Source: Bacteroidales bacterium (GTDB lineage Bacteria > Bacteroidota > Bacteroidia > Bacteroidales > UBA932). Taken from it: a DNA stretch of 64,000 bases. The position numbers were made by a program, and so were the translations under genes. Each line of letters opens with the position of its first letter. Within the stretch, counting starts at the first letter, position 1. Shown here piece by piece: positions 44,874-53,009 of this stretch. The notes under the pieces were generated by a model that was given only the letters and a program-made list of their open reading frames with translations, made no database searches and was not told where the DNA came from. Location of the stretch: positions 1 through 64,000 of the forward strand of contig JAFZDJ010000003.1 of NCBI GenBank assembly GCA_017561265.1. The letters run 5' to 3'.

Positions 44874-45851
44874 ATGAAAACACCAAAAAGATATCTTTGT
44901 CCTTGGGACTATATGGCTGACCCTTCAGTACATGTATGGGACGGCAGACTTTACATCTATCCATCACACGACTGGGAGCCTGCTGACTTCGTAGAGAATG
45001 ACAACGGCGACCACTTCAACATGAAGGATTACCATGTATTGAGCCTTGAGGGCGATCCTATGACAGCAGAGGTAACTGACCACGGCAAGGTTCTGGACGT
45101 TGCAGACATTCCATGGGCAGGACGTCAGCTCTGGGACTGCGAGGTTGCAAGAAAGGACGGAAAATACTACATGTACTTCCCACTCAAGGACAGAAACGAC
45201 ATCTTCCGCCTCGGCGTTGCCATCAGCGACAAGCCTGAGGGACCTTTCATTCCACAGCCAGACCCTGTAAGAGGCAGCTACAGCATCGACTATGCAGTCT
45301 TCGAAGAGAACGGAGAGTATTATCTGTACTTCGGAGGTCTTTGGGGTGGCCAGCTCCAGCGCTACCAGGACAACAAGGCTCTTGAGAACGCATATCTTCC
45401 AGAAGGAAAGGAGCCTGCTCTTCCTAGCCGCGTAGTACGCCTGAGCGAGGACATGCTCGGATTCGCTGAGGAGCCTAGACCTGTCGTTATCCTTGACAAG
45501 GAAGGCAACCCTCTCACAGCAGACAATCCTTACAGATTCTTCGAGGCATCATGGATGCACAAGTATAACGGAAAGTATTACCTTTCATACTCTACAGGTG
45601 ACACCCACTATCTCTGCCACGCTATCGGTGACAGCCCATACGGACCTTTCACATACGCAGGCGTGATCATGACTCCGGTAGTAGGCTGGACAACTCACCA
45701 CTCTATCGTTGAGTACAACGGAAAATGGTGGCTCTTCCACCACGACAGCGTTCCTTCAGGCGGAAAGACATGGCTCAGGAGCCTCAAGGTATGCGAGCTC
45801 ACATATGATGAAAACGGCATAATTCAGCCAATCGAAGGTCTTGATGAATAA
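44874..45851 (+). CDS. GH43 beta-xylosidase/alpha-L-arabinofuranosidase, cytoplasmic
   Basis: 325 aa without signal peptide. It is a single five-bladed propeller: MADPSVHVWDGRLYIYPSHD (catalytic base Asp), SIDYAVFEENGEYYLYFGG (pKa-modulating Asp), FFEASWMHKYNGKYYLSYS (acid Glu). Lack of a secretion signal and position after the GPH transporter suggest it cleaves imported short xylo- or arabino-oligosaccharides. Xylosidase and arabinofuranosidase cannot be told apart by eye. Its last 8 bp overlap the start of the GH67 gene. Confidence 0.9.
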   Translation: MKTPKRYLCPWDYMADPSVHVWDGRLYIYPSHDWEPADFVENDNGDHFNMKDYHVLSLEGDPMTAEVTDHGKVLDVADIPWAGRQLWDCEVARKDGKYYMYFPLKDRNDIFRLGVAISDKPEGPFIPQPDPVRGSYSIDYAVFEENGEYYLYFGGLWGGQLQRYQDNKALENAYLPEGKEPALPSRVVRLSEDMLGFAEEPRPVVILDKEGNPLTADNPYRFFEASWMHKYNGKYYLSYSTGDTHYLCHAIGDSPYGPFTYAGVIMTPVVGWTTHHSIVEYNGKWWLFHHDSVPSGGKTWLRSLKVCELTYDENGIIQPIEGLDE

Positions 45852-47793
45852 AGTCAACTATTTTTTCATATTTATAATGCTTACCATTATCAGCTGCAAG
45901 CCAGTTGATAATGGTAATGCTTTATGGCTCCCTGAAGGCACACCGAAGGTGGATGCCGCAGTAAAGATAGATGAATCTCTGGATCTGAAGAACGACGGAT
46001 TCATGATCAAGGATCTTCCTGAAGGAAGAACCATCCTTGCCAAGACAGAGATTGGAGCCATGTACGGAACATATGCCCTCCAGCGCCTTGAAAGGACCGG
46101 CAAGGCTGACGGCACCCTCGACATCAGGGAGGAGCCTTCATACGAGCGTCGTATCCTCAACCATTGGGATAACCTTGACAACACTGTAGAAAGAGGTTAT
46201 GCCGGATGGTCGATATGGCATTGGGGCGAGCCCGTTCCCGTAGATCTGATCAAGGAATATTCACGTCTGAATGCATCGGTTGGAATCAATGGAAGCGTTC
46301 TGAACAACGTGAATGCAACTCCTGAAATGCTCCGCCGCGACTATCTCGAAAGAGTGGCAGAGATTGCGGATATCATGCGTCCTTACGGTATCCATGTATA
46401 TCTTTCAGTCAATTTCTCATCCCCTGCAGCACTTGGCGGTCTGGAGACTTCGGATCCTCTTGTACCTGAAGTACGAGAGTGGTGGGCAGATAAAGTGGCT
46501 GAAATCTACTCCCTGATTCCTGACTTCGGAGGCTTCCTCGTAAAGGCCAACTCCGAGGGTCTCCCTGGCCCTCAGGACTTCGGCCGCACCCATGCAGACG
46601 GAGCAAACATGCTTGCAGACGCCCTCAAGCCATATGACGGCATCGTGATGTGGCGTGCGTTCGTATATTCACCTAAGAGCTCGGACAGAGCAAATCAGGC
46701 AGCTGAAGAGTTCCAGCCGCTCGACGGACAGTTCCGTGACAATGTTCTTGTACAGATCAAGAACGGTCCGGTCGATTTCCAGCCAAGAGAGCCTTTCAGT
46801 CCGCTTTTCGGCCTTATGCCTCAGACACAGCTAATGGCTGAGTTCCAGATTACTCAGGAATATCTCGGATTCTCGAACCATCTTGTATACCTCGTTCCTT
46901 TGTTCAAGGAGTGTCTTGACAGCGACACATACTGCGAGGTTGAGGGTTCGACCATCGCTGACATAACTACAGGCAAGACTTATCCGTCTGTCTACAAGAC
47001 AACAGCAATTGCAGGTGTGGCCAACATCGGACGCGATGAAAATTGGTGCGGACATCACTTCGCGCAGTCTTCATGGTATGGATTCGGACGTATGGCATGG
47101 GATGTAAACCTTACTTCCGAGGAGATTGCACAGGAGTGGATAGCACAGACATTCACAGACGAGCCTGAGTTTGTCGAGCCTGTTCTTGACATGATGATGA
47201 CTTCACGCGAGGCCGCTGTAGACTATATGATGCCGCTAGGTTTCCACCATATCTTCGCATGGACACATCATTATGGTCCGGAGCCATGGTGCGAGATTCC
47301 GGGAGCTCGAATCGACTGGCTTCCAAAGTATTACCATAAGGCAGATTCAGAAGGAGTGGGCTTCGACAGGACACGTAGCGGCAGCGGAAACGTTGACCAG
47401 TACCATGAGCCTCTTGCTTCGATGTACAACTCCATCGAGACATGCCCAGAGGAACTTCTTCTCTGGTTCCACCATGTTCCTTGGACGCATAAGATGGCTT
47501 CCGGACGCACTCTCTGGGATGAGATCTGTCTCCATTATGACAGAGGAATCCAGACCGTACGCGGCTATCAGGCTGTCTGGAACGAGATGAAGCCTTATGT
47601 CGATGCCGAGCGCTGGGAGGCCGTTCGTGCCAAGCTCGAGATCCAGGAGAGCGATGCACGCTGGTGGCGTGACGCATGCGTCCAGTACTTCGGTGAATTC
47701 TCAGGTCTTCCAATCCCATCAGATGTTGAGAAGCCGGAAAGACCGCTTGACGAGTTGAAGAAGATCAAACTTGACATGAAGCATCATAATTAA
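45844..47793 (+). CDS. GH67 alpha-glucuronidase lipoprotein
   Basis: 649 aa; ATG at 45844 overlaps the GH43 stop. Lipoprotein signal MNKVNYFFIFIMLTIISC (C18). GH67 signatures: YERRILNHWDNLDNTVERGY, FLVKANSEGLPGPQDFGR (acid region), VQIKNGPVDFQPREPFSPLF (catalytic Asp and Glu), GFHHIFAWTHHYGPEPWC and WFHHVPWTHKM. The enzyme removes (4-O-methyl)glucuronic acid from the terminal xylose of xylo-oligosaccharides, so it needs prior endo-cleavage. Lipidation places it in the envelope, whereas the preceding GH43 is cytoplasmic: glucuronate is removed before import and arabinose or xylose after. Confidence 0.93.
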   Translation: MNKVNYFFIFIMLTIISCKPVDNGNALWLPEGTPKVDAAVKIDESLDLKNDGFMIKDLPEGRTILAKTEIGAMYGTYALQRLERTGKADGTLDIREEPSYERRILNHWDNLDNTVERGYAGWSIWHWGEPVPVDLIKEYSRLNASVGINGSVLNNVNATPEMLRRDYLERVAEIADIMRPYGIHVYLSVNFSSPAALGGLETSDPLVPEVREWWADKVAEIYSLIPDFGGFLVKANSEGLPGPQDFGRTHADGANMLADALKPYDGIVMWRAFVYSPKSSDRANQAAEEFQPLDGQFRDNVLVQIKNGPVDFQPREPFSPLFGLMPQTQLMAEFQITQEYLGFSNHLVYLVPLFKECLDSDTYCEVEGSTIADITTGKTYPSVYKTTAIAGVANIGRDENWCGHHFAQSSWYGFGRMAWDVNLTSEEIAQEWIAQTFTDEPEFVEPVLDMMMTSREAAVDYMMPLGFHHIFAWTHHYGPEPWCEIPGARIDWLPKYYHKADSEGVGFDRTRSGSGNVDQYHEPLASMYNSIETCPEELLLWFHHVPWTHKMASGRTLWDEICLHYDRGIQTVRGYQAVWNEMKPYVDAERWEAVRAKLEIQESDARWWRDACVQYFGEFSGLPIPSDVEKPERPLDELKKIKLDMKHHN

Positions 47794-47804
47794 CAGGAGA
47801 CCGT

Positions 47805-49193
47805 ATGGATCAGCAGATAAGAAAGAAGTATAACTATTGGCAGTGGAGGACACTGATTGTCCTTATGGTTGCCTACATCCTGTATTATTTCCTGAGGAAG
47901 AATTTCAGTGCAGCCCTTCCGGCCATGCAGGAAGAGCTGGGCATAACAAAGCTGCAGCTGGGTATCTTCATCACACTTAACGGAATAATCTACGGATTTT
48001 CGCGATTCGTCAACGGATTCATCGCCGACAGATGCAGCCGCAGGAAACTTCTTGCTGGCGGTCTCGTACTCTCTGCCATCGTAAACTTCGCGATAGCCTT
48101 CAGTCCTAAGCTTGACGGAATGTTCAACCTTCTCGATGCTGAAGGCAAGGCAACGATGGGACTTGTATATCTTATCGGATCTCTTTGGGTAGTAAACGGT
48201 TACATCCATGGAATGGGCTATCCTCCATGTGCAAGCCTCATGGCTCATTGGTTCAGGCCATCGGAACTGGCAACCAAGCAGTCCATATGGAATGCATCTC
48301 ATTCGATAGGTGCCGGCATCGTCATAGCTCTCTGCGGATGGCTCCTTTCCAAGTTCGGCATGTCCGCATGGAACCTTTGTTTCGCCATACCTGCAGCTAT
48401 AGCCCTCATTGGTGCCATTGTCGTATTCCTCACATTGAGGGATACTCCTTCATCGGTAGGACTTCCGGAAGTGGAGGAGCTTGACAAGAAGTCGAAAGAT
48501 CATACGGCAGAACCCGAGAAGCAGCTGAAGGGAAAGGCATACAGCCACTTCCTCAGCAGACTTGTATTCAGAAATCCTATCATATGGATCCTGGCCGTTT
48601 CGAATTTCTGCATCTATGTGATCCGATTCACGATTCTGGAATGGGGAACCTCTTTCCTGACACAGTACAAAGGATTTGAGATCGACCTTTCGGCAAATAT
48701 CGTGGCAATGTCCGAACTTGCAGGTGGCGTGCTCGGAACCCTTGTAGCCGGATGGTTCACTGACAAGTTCATGCACAATAACGCTCAGAGGACATGCCTC
48801 ATTTGCACAATAGGAGCGACCCTCAGTTTCTTCCTGTTCTGGAGGATACCTCAGAATGCACATTGGTTCATTAGTGCGTTGCTCATCTGCCTGTCGGCAT
48901 TCTTCGTATATGGTCCTCAGGGGCTTCTGGGTGTTGCGGCATCGCAGCAGGCGACAAAGAGAGCCTGTGCCACAGCAAACGGTATCCTTGGCATTTTCGG
49001 ATACGCGGCAACGACAATCGCCGGTATAGGTTTCGGATACCTTGCCGACAAGTTCGGATGGAATTCCGTATTCCTTGTGGCAGTGATCTTCGGACTCCTC
49101 GGATGCCTTGTGATAGCAACGATATGGAAGGCTCCGGCTGACGGTTATGAGAAAGCCGCCAAGGTCTTGGATGAGATCAACGATATGGAATAA
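47805..49193 (+). CDS. OPA-type MFS transporter (GlpT/UhpT-like)
   Basis: 462 aa, 12 membrane helices. Start YNYWQWRTLIVLMVAYILYY and FLRKNFSAALPAMQEELGI are typical of organophosphate:phosphate antiporters, followed by GFSRFVNGFIADRCSRRKL and GMGYPPCASLMAHWF. Despite the family name, members near GH67 genes may carry sugar acids; glucuronate released outside by GH67 is a plausible substrate (inference). It is last in the GPH-GH43-GH67 operon, 11 bp after GH67, and ends at a strong terminator. Confidence 0.85.
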   Translation: MDQQIRKKYNYWQWRTLIVLMVAYILYYFLRKNFSAALPAMQEELGITKLQLGIFITLNGIIYGFSRFVNGFIADRCSRRKLLAGGLVLSAIVNFAIAFSPKLDGMFNLLDAEGKATMGLVYLIGSLWVVNGYIHGMGYPPCASLMAHWFRPSELATKQSIWNASHSIGAGIVIALCGWLLSKFGMSAWNLCFAIPAAIALIGAIVVFLTLRDTPSSVGLPEVEELDKKSKDHTAEPEKQLKGKAYSHFLSRLVFRNPIIWILAVSNFCIYVIRFTILEWGTSFLTQYKGFEIDLSANIVAMSELAGGVLGTLVAGWFTDKFMHNNAQRTCLICTIGATLSFFLFWRIPQNAHWFISALLICLSAFFVYGPQGLLGVAASQQATKRACATANGILGIFGYAATTIAGIGFGYLADKFGWNSVFLVAVIFGLLGCLVIATIWKAPADGYEKAAKVLDEINDME

Positions 49194-49195
49194 AG

Positions 49196-49230
49196 AAAAC
49201 AGCAATAACCTCATGGTTATTGCTGTTTTA
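49196..49230 (+). terminator. Terminator of the GPH-GH43-GH67-MFS operon
   Basis: AAAACAGCAATAACC, loop TCAT, GGTTATTGCTGTTTT: a perfect 15-bp stem starting 3 bp after the stop. A- and T-runs allow action in both directions, including on the convergent winged-helix gene. Confidence 0.9.
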
Positions 49231-49255
49231 AGTTACTGCTGAGGCAGCGGGTGAA

Positions 49256-49471
49256 TTAGGCGTTGAGTGTATAATACTCGCAATCCTTACCGCAACGAGT
49301 CTCTACAACCACGTTGAGCTTGCCCTCACGAGCGAGCCATCCGAGTGCAGTGTAGAACTCTGCGCTGCCAAGACCAGACTCCTTCTTAAGCTTAGTCTCA
49401 GTCATCTTACCATTTGCGTTAAGTACATTCCAGATAACGCCTGCGTTGTTTCCAATGTTGTTGATTTCCAT
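49256..49471 (-). CDS. Small winged helix-turn-helix protein (DUF2582)
   Basis: 71 aa. The whole protein is one winged helix: IGNNAGVIWNVLNANGKMTE, LKKESGLGSAEFYTALGWLA, then the wing REGKLNVVVE. It matches DUF2582, a family of tiny single-domain wHTH proteins common in Bacteroidetes with unknown targets. Cysteines in RCGKDCEYY could be redox- or metal-responsive (speculative). A TATCTTTG -7 box lies at 49544-49551, giving an ~70-nt leader. Confidence 0.85.
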   Translation of the reverse strand: MEINNIGNNAGVIWNVLNANGKMTETKLKKESGLGSAEFYTALGWLAREGKLNVVVETRCGKDCEYYTLNA

Positions 49472-49543
49472 GATAATTAATCAATTTAAGTATGTAACTA
49501 CTTCCGGCATCACTGCCGCATACACTTTCTACTTTTGAGGCTG

Positions 49544-49551
49544 CAAAGATA
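49544..49551 (-). promoter_or_regulatory. -7 box of the DUF2582 gene
   Basis: TATCTTTG on the minus strand matches TAnnTTTG, 72 bp upstream of the ATG. No well spaced -33. Confidence 0.4.
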
Positions 49552-49767
49552 ACACATTATTTTTACAACTTATTTTAACACAATGCATTAGGATTAAGCC
49601 TCAGTAAATCTAATTCATACAACATCTGCCACCTTGCTTACAATCTGTAAGCTAATAACGACTTTTTGCAACAATCTTTCAACTTTCAGACAATCAACGG
49701 TTTTTATCAAATTTTTGTTAAATCTGCCGGAAAGACATTCATTTAAGGTCAGTGCGGGGGCTTCCCT

Positions 49768-49824
49768 CTGTCATCCTGATCTGAAATCTCTCCTGTCATC
49801 CCGAGCTTGTCGAGGGATCTGCAC
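49768..49824 (+). repeat. GTCAT-type dispersed repeat, two units
   Basis: Two consecutive units start CTGTCATCCTGATC and CTGTCATCCCGAGC; the second continues TTGTCGAGGGATC. They are related to the units inside the DUF6371 gene at 799-922. The rest of the 49472-50066 gap is AT-rich and shows only the -7 box above and a short open frame at its right end. Confidence 0.6.
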
Positions 49825-49961
49825 ACTGATAATTTCAGTGCATAGCCCTAAAAAACGACAAAACCTTAAAGAAAGAGAAAAACCTTTTTAAAGAAAAAGA
49901 AAAATCTTCATCCGAGGGTTGATTTATGAATGGCAGATTAAGAAATTAGCCATAAAAAAGC

Positions 49962-50048
49962 ATGAAGAAGTTGAATATATCAGATGGTTCTGAAATACGA
50001 ATCGGTGATATTGTATTCAGCTTGGACGTCATGATATCGTTGCTTTAA
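49962..50048 (+). CDS. Possible 28-aa peptide upstream of the ORF6N gene
   Basis: The frame reads MKKLNISDGSEIRIGDIVFS and ends LDVMISLL-stop, 18 bp before the ORF6N gene. The compact, hydrophobic ending could be a leader peptide or a gene remnant. There is no homology I recognise and no clear promoter, so this is weak. Confidence 0.2.
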   Translation: MKKLNISDGSEIRIGDIVFSLDVMISLL

Positions 50049-50066
50049 CAAAACCAAAACAATCAC

Positions 50067-50630
50067 ATGAAAGATATTATTGAAATACAGAACATGATTT
50101 ATGAGATACGCGGTATGCGCGTGATGCTTGATAGAGATCTAGCTCAACTATATGGAGTAAGCACCGGAAATCTGAACAAGGCCGTTAAAAGGAACATCAA
50201 TCGATTTCCGGAAAGATATATGTTTCAGTTGACATTAGATGAGAACTTGAAATTCCAAAATGGAATATCAAGCTGGGGAGGTTCACGTTCTTTGCCACAC
50301 GCTTTTACAGAACAAGGGGTCGCAATGTTATCTTCTGTATTACATAGTCCGACTGCAATTCAGATCAGCATAAATATAATTGATGCATTTGTGGCAATGC
50401 GTAACTTTATCATGTCAACAACTTGCCTGACTGCCGAACTTGAAGCAATCAAGGCAAAAATGGAACTTCTCGAGAGAAATGACGAGGACAACTTGGAAGC
50501 CATCAATGATCTTTCTGAGGACATGCGTCAGGAGATTGACACCATCTACCAAGCCATAGCAGCCCTGTCCGTCAAGGACAACAGCATAAATCCACCCCGG
50601 CAGAAGATCGGTTTCAAGACACAGAAATGA
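50067..50630 (+). CDS. ORF6N-domain protein
   Basis: 187 aa. The N-terminal ~100 residues are an ORF6N domain: IYEIRGMRVMLDRDLAQLYG, VSTGNLNKAVKRNINRFPER and YMFQLTLDEN. The HAFTEQGVAMLSSVL motif follows. The C-terminal ~70 residues are a helical, acidic coiled coil. ORF6N proteins occur in phages and mobile elements and as single copies in Bacteroidetes chromosomes; they are presumed DNA binding. Base use is more AT-rich than the flanks and no other phage gene is near, so it looks like a solitary acquisition. Confidence 0.88.
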   Translation: MKDIIEIQNMIYEIRGMRVMLDRDLAQLYGVSTGNLNKAVKRNINRFPERYMFQLTLDENLKFQNGISSWGGSRSLPHAFTEQGVAMLSSVLHSPTAIQISINIIDAFVAMRNFIMSTTCLTAELEAIKAKMELLERNDEDNLEAINDLSEDMRQEIDTIYQAIAALSVKDNSINPPRQKIGFKTQK

Positions 50631-50649
50631 ACATAGTTGAGAGTGATGT

Positions 50650-50803
50650 ACCGCTGAGCGGACAGACTTCCACCAATGCTGGTTTTACCGCTCATCGGAT
50701 TCAGTAAAGGTTGCTTCATCAAGCAAAAAGCAAGCTCCGCAGCTCAGCCTAAGGGCTGCTAAGCCTGCTAAGTGCCACGACCGCAAAACCAATATCGGAA
50801 GTT
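50650..50803. repeat. Structured intergenic sequence with long interrupted inverted repeat
   Basis: Left arm 50666-50690 (ACTTCC then CTGGTTTTACCG) is roughly complementary to right arm 50779-50803 (ACCGCAAAACCAATATC, GGAAGT). Inside are repeated short motifs: CCGCTGAGCGG and CCGCTCATCGG near the left; GCAGCTCAGCC, GGGCTGCTAAGCC and TGCTAAGTG in the middle. No open frame. It could be a small RNA, a non-autonomous element remnant, or a recombination site. Confidence 0.4.
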
Positions 50804-50851
50804 AAACCGTCCAACAAAAGGGGCGCTCATCAATTATGCACTCTATAAACA

Positions 50852-50897
50852 AATTTGTCCATAAAACCGAGGTTTCATGGACAAATTCTATTTTTCT
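50852..50897 (+). terminator. Hairpin terminator between ORF6N and flavin-reductase-like gene
   Basis: AATTTGTCCAT (50852-50862) pairs with ATGGACAAATT (50877-50887), with an inner AAACC/GGTTT pairing, followed by CTATTTTTC. It can end the rightward ORF6N transcript and perhaps also the leftward gene starting at 51553. Confidence 0.65.
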
Positions 50898-50911
50898 ATG
50901 CGAACAATGGT

Positions 50912-51553
50912 CTATCTGTGATCATCATTCACCAGGATCTGCATGATCTGGCCGGCGTAGGCGGAGTGGATGGTGACGCGGGACCTGTCGTAGAAGCCGG
51001 CAGGGATTTCACCGAGGCGGGAAGCGTCGAAAGGGGCTCCGTACTGCTTGCGACATTCGATGACCATGAAGGCTTCCTCGAAATATGGAGTTCCGTTTTC
51101 AGTATATGCCAGAGTAAGGGATGTCTGGGAGATCTTGTCTCCGTCCCTGCCTGAATGCGTGCCGAGATACATCACGTCATCACGATGCTCCTTGCTGAGG
51201 AATGACACCGTATATGTATCATACTTTTCCATCAATCCATGGGTGTATCTGTCCTCGGACACATATACATTGAAAACCGGAACGCCCCAGAGAGTGCCGA
51301 ATGTTCCCCATCCGATGGTCATGGAATTGGCATAGTCGTCATCTCCTACCGTGAGAAGACCCATATTCTCATGAAGAAGCTTCACGAAATTGTCCTCGAT
51401 CTCGGCAGGCTCTATATTTCTCCATCCGGAAACTGCAGGAGCGGTCTCCGCTTCAGCTGCAGCATCGTCATTACGTACGAGAAGGACAGCCGCAAGACCT
51501 GCTGCGAGCAATACTACGGCTATCCTGTATATCCAAAGTCTTTTCATAGTCAT
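50912..51553 (-). CDS. Membrane-anchored flavin reductase-like protein
   Basis: 213 aa. An N-terminal hydrophobic segment (LWIYRIAVVLLAAGLAAVLL) acts as signal anchor, followed by an Ala/Glu linker. The rest is a flavin-reductase-like FMN-binding split barrel: LTVGDDDYANSMTIGWGTFG, GVPVFNVYVSEDRYTHGLME, TYTVSFLSKEH and GTHSGRDGDKI. Most relatives are cytoplasmic and lack the anchor. An alternative start is the third codon (ATG at 51547). It starts 8 bp after the nucleoside phosphorylase stop and is co-transcribed with it. Confidence 0.8.
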   Translation of the reverse strand: MTMKRLWIYRIAVVLLAAGLAAVLLVRNDDAAAEAETAPAVSGWRNIEPAEIEDNFVKLLHENMGLLTVGDDDYANSMTIGWGTFGTLWGVPVFNVYVSEDRYTHGLMEKYDTYTVSFLSKEHRDDVMYLGTHSGRDGDKISQTSLTLAYTENGTPYFEEAFMVIECRKQYGAPFDASRLGEIPAGFYDRSRVTIHSAYAGQIMQILVNDDHR

Positions 51554-51561
51554 TATCTTTT

Positions 51562-52431
51562 TTACTCTGCAAGTTTGTCAAGTACAAGCTCCACAAGCTT
51601 ACGCACCTGAGGTTTGTAATCAGGATTGCTTGCCTTGTGATGTCTGTGAGCTATGATGCAGCAAACGGTGCCGGCATTATGGCCGAGATGAGCCGCGATA
51701 CCTGCAATCGCCGATCCTTCCATCTCGAAGTTTGTGACCTTCAGGTCGCCGAAGCGGAAGCTCTCGAATGTATCGAGCATGTCAGGCATTGCAAGAGGCA
51801 TGCGAAGGACACGTCCCTGAGGACCGTAGAAGCCTGATGCGGCTATGGTCATGCCCGGAACGGTACAGTCACGGAAGAGTGCCGACATCCTTTCACCTGC
51901 CTTCACGAAATATGGATCAGGAAGATGCTTGTTCCATCCTGTATGAGCCTTGAACGCCTCTTCAATGTCAAGCATCGAAATCTTGTCGCGGTCTGCATAC
52001 CAGTTCATAAGTCCGTCGCATCCTACAGACACATGCGAGAAAACGAATGATCCAAGAGGGATCTCAGGCTGGATCGCTCCTGATGTGCCGATGCGGATGA
52101 TGTTGAGACAACGGTGCTCAGGCTTTACCTCACGTGTTTCGAAATCGATGTTAGCCAGAGCATCCAGCTCGTTCATGACGATGTCGATATTGTCCGTTCC
52201 GATACCGGTGGAGAGAGCTGTCATCCTCACTCCTTTGTATTTACCTGTCACAGAGACGAATTCACGTGATGAATGTCTGAATTCCTTCTCATCGAAATAT
52301 TCTGCTATCATGTCGACGCGGCCGGGATCTCCGACGAGGATGACATTGTCTGCAAGTTCTTCTGGACGGAGATGAAGGTGAAACACCGATCCGTCACCAT
52401 TGATTATAAGTTCTGATTCAGCAATTCTCAT
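51562..52431 (-). CDS. Nucleoside phosphorylase (uridine phosphorylase family)
   Basis: 289 aa. PNP/UDP family signatures: NVILVGDPGRVDMIAEYFD (phosphate loop with Asp-Pro-x-Arg), STGIGTDNIDIVMNELDA, IRIGTSGAIQPEIPLGSFVF (phosphate/ribose site) and NFEMEGSAIAGIAAHLGH (ribose-binding EMEG). It cleaves a nucleoside with phosphate for salvage; uridine is the likeliest substrate, but purine specificity is not excluded. First gene of a two-gene leftward unit; divergent from the DUF4293 gene. Confidence 0.88.
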   Translation of the reverse strand: MRIAESELIINGDGSVFHLHLRPEELADNVILVGDPGRVDMIAEYFDEKEFRHSSREFVSVTGKYKGVRMTALSTGIGTDNIDIVMNELDALANIDFETREVKPEHRCLNIIRIGTSGAIQPEIPLGSFVFSHVSVGCDGLMNWYADRDKISMLDIEEAFKAHTGWNKHLPDPYFVKAGERMSALFRDCTVPGMTIAASGFYGPQGRVLRMPLAMPDMLDTFESFRFGDLKVTNFEMEGSAIAGIAAHLGHNAGTVCCIIAHRHHKASNPDYKPQVRKLVELVLDKLAE

Positions 52432-52538
52432 ATTCTTGATCTTTATCTGTTGTTTGTATGTTTTCCCTAATACGTCACGATCAGGAAGTTTACTTCGCCA
52501 TTATTTTGCCAAATATAGTTTTTTCATTCGAAAATTCC

Positions 52539-52546
52539 TACTTTTG
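52539..52546 (+). promoter_or_regulatory. -7 box of the DUF4293 gene
   Basis: TACTTTTG, 25 bp upstream of the ATG at 52572. It lies within the longer open frame from 52458 and so favours the shorter protein. Confidence 0.5.
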
Positions 52547-52571
52547 CGTTTCCGTAATAAACGAATACACC

Positions 52572-53009
52572 ATGTGGCAAAGGATTCAGACTTTATATCT
52601 TGGAATAGCGACAGCGCTCATCTTTTCTATGTTCTTCTGCATTTTCGCGACAATCATAGGTCCTGACGGAGCAGAAATCACCATCAGGTACACAGAGAAG
52701 ATGCCATACCTTGTGCTGATGATCATGCTCATCACAGCCCATGTTGCCGCATGCGCCAGCTTCAAGACATTCTTCCTGCAGGCCCGTGTAAGCGTGATTG
52801 CAGGTCTGCTGGCTCTCGGATTCCAGATGTGGCTGGGTCTTGACATCCTGATGAACCGTCACGAAATGACATTCTCATTCACGGCTCTATTTCCTCTCGT
52901 GGCCGCTTTCTTCGACTTCATTTCTGCAAAGAAATCCATGGTCGACGAGATGACCGTACAGGCAGTGAAGTCGGCAAGAAAGACCAGACGAAACCGCAAG
53001 AAGCTCTAA
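52572..53009 (+). CDS. DUF4293 four-helix membrane protein
   Basis: 145 aa from MWQRIQTLYLGIATALIFSM, the classic DUF4293 opening. Four membrane helices (LGIATALIFSMFFCIFATII, YLVLMIMLITAHVAACASF, VIAGLLALGFQMWLGL, ALFPLVAAFFDFISA) and a basic tail (KSARKTRRNRKKL). Function unknown; widespread in Bacteroidetes. Its last 4 bp overlap the end of fabZ on the other strand. Confidence 0.88.
   Translation: MWQRIQTLYLGIATALIFSMFFCIFATIIGPDGAEITIRYTEKMPYLVLMIMLITAHVAACASFKTFFLQARVSVIAGLLALGFQMWLGLDILMNRHEMTFSFTALFPLVAAFFDFISAKKSMVDEMTVQAVKSARKTRRNRKKL

Noticed and set aside
45841..45843. TTG start for the GH67 gene
   Set aside because: The ATG at 45844 directly follows and gives a normal lipoprotein signal.
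48450..49214. 254-codon minus-strand open frame inside the OPA-type transporter
   Set aside because: Cys/Arg/Ser-rich antisense shadow running into the terminator hairpin.
49634..49891. 85-codon plus-strand open frame in the intergenic gap
   Set aside because: It runs through the GTCAT-type repeat and has no homology or promoter.
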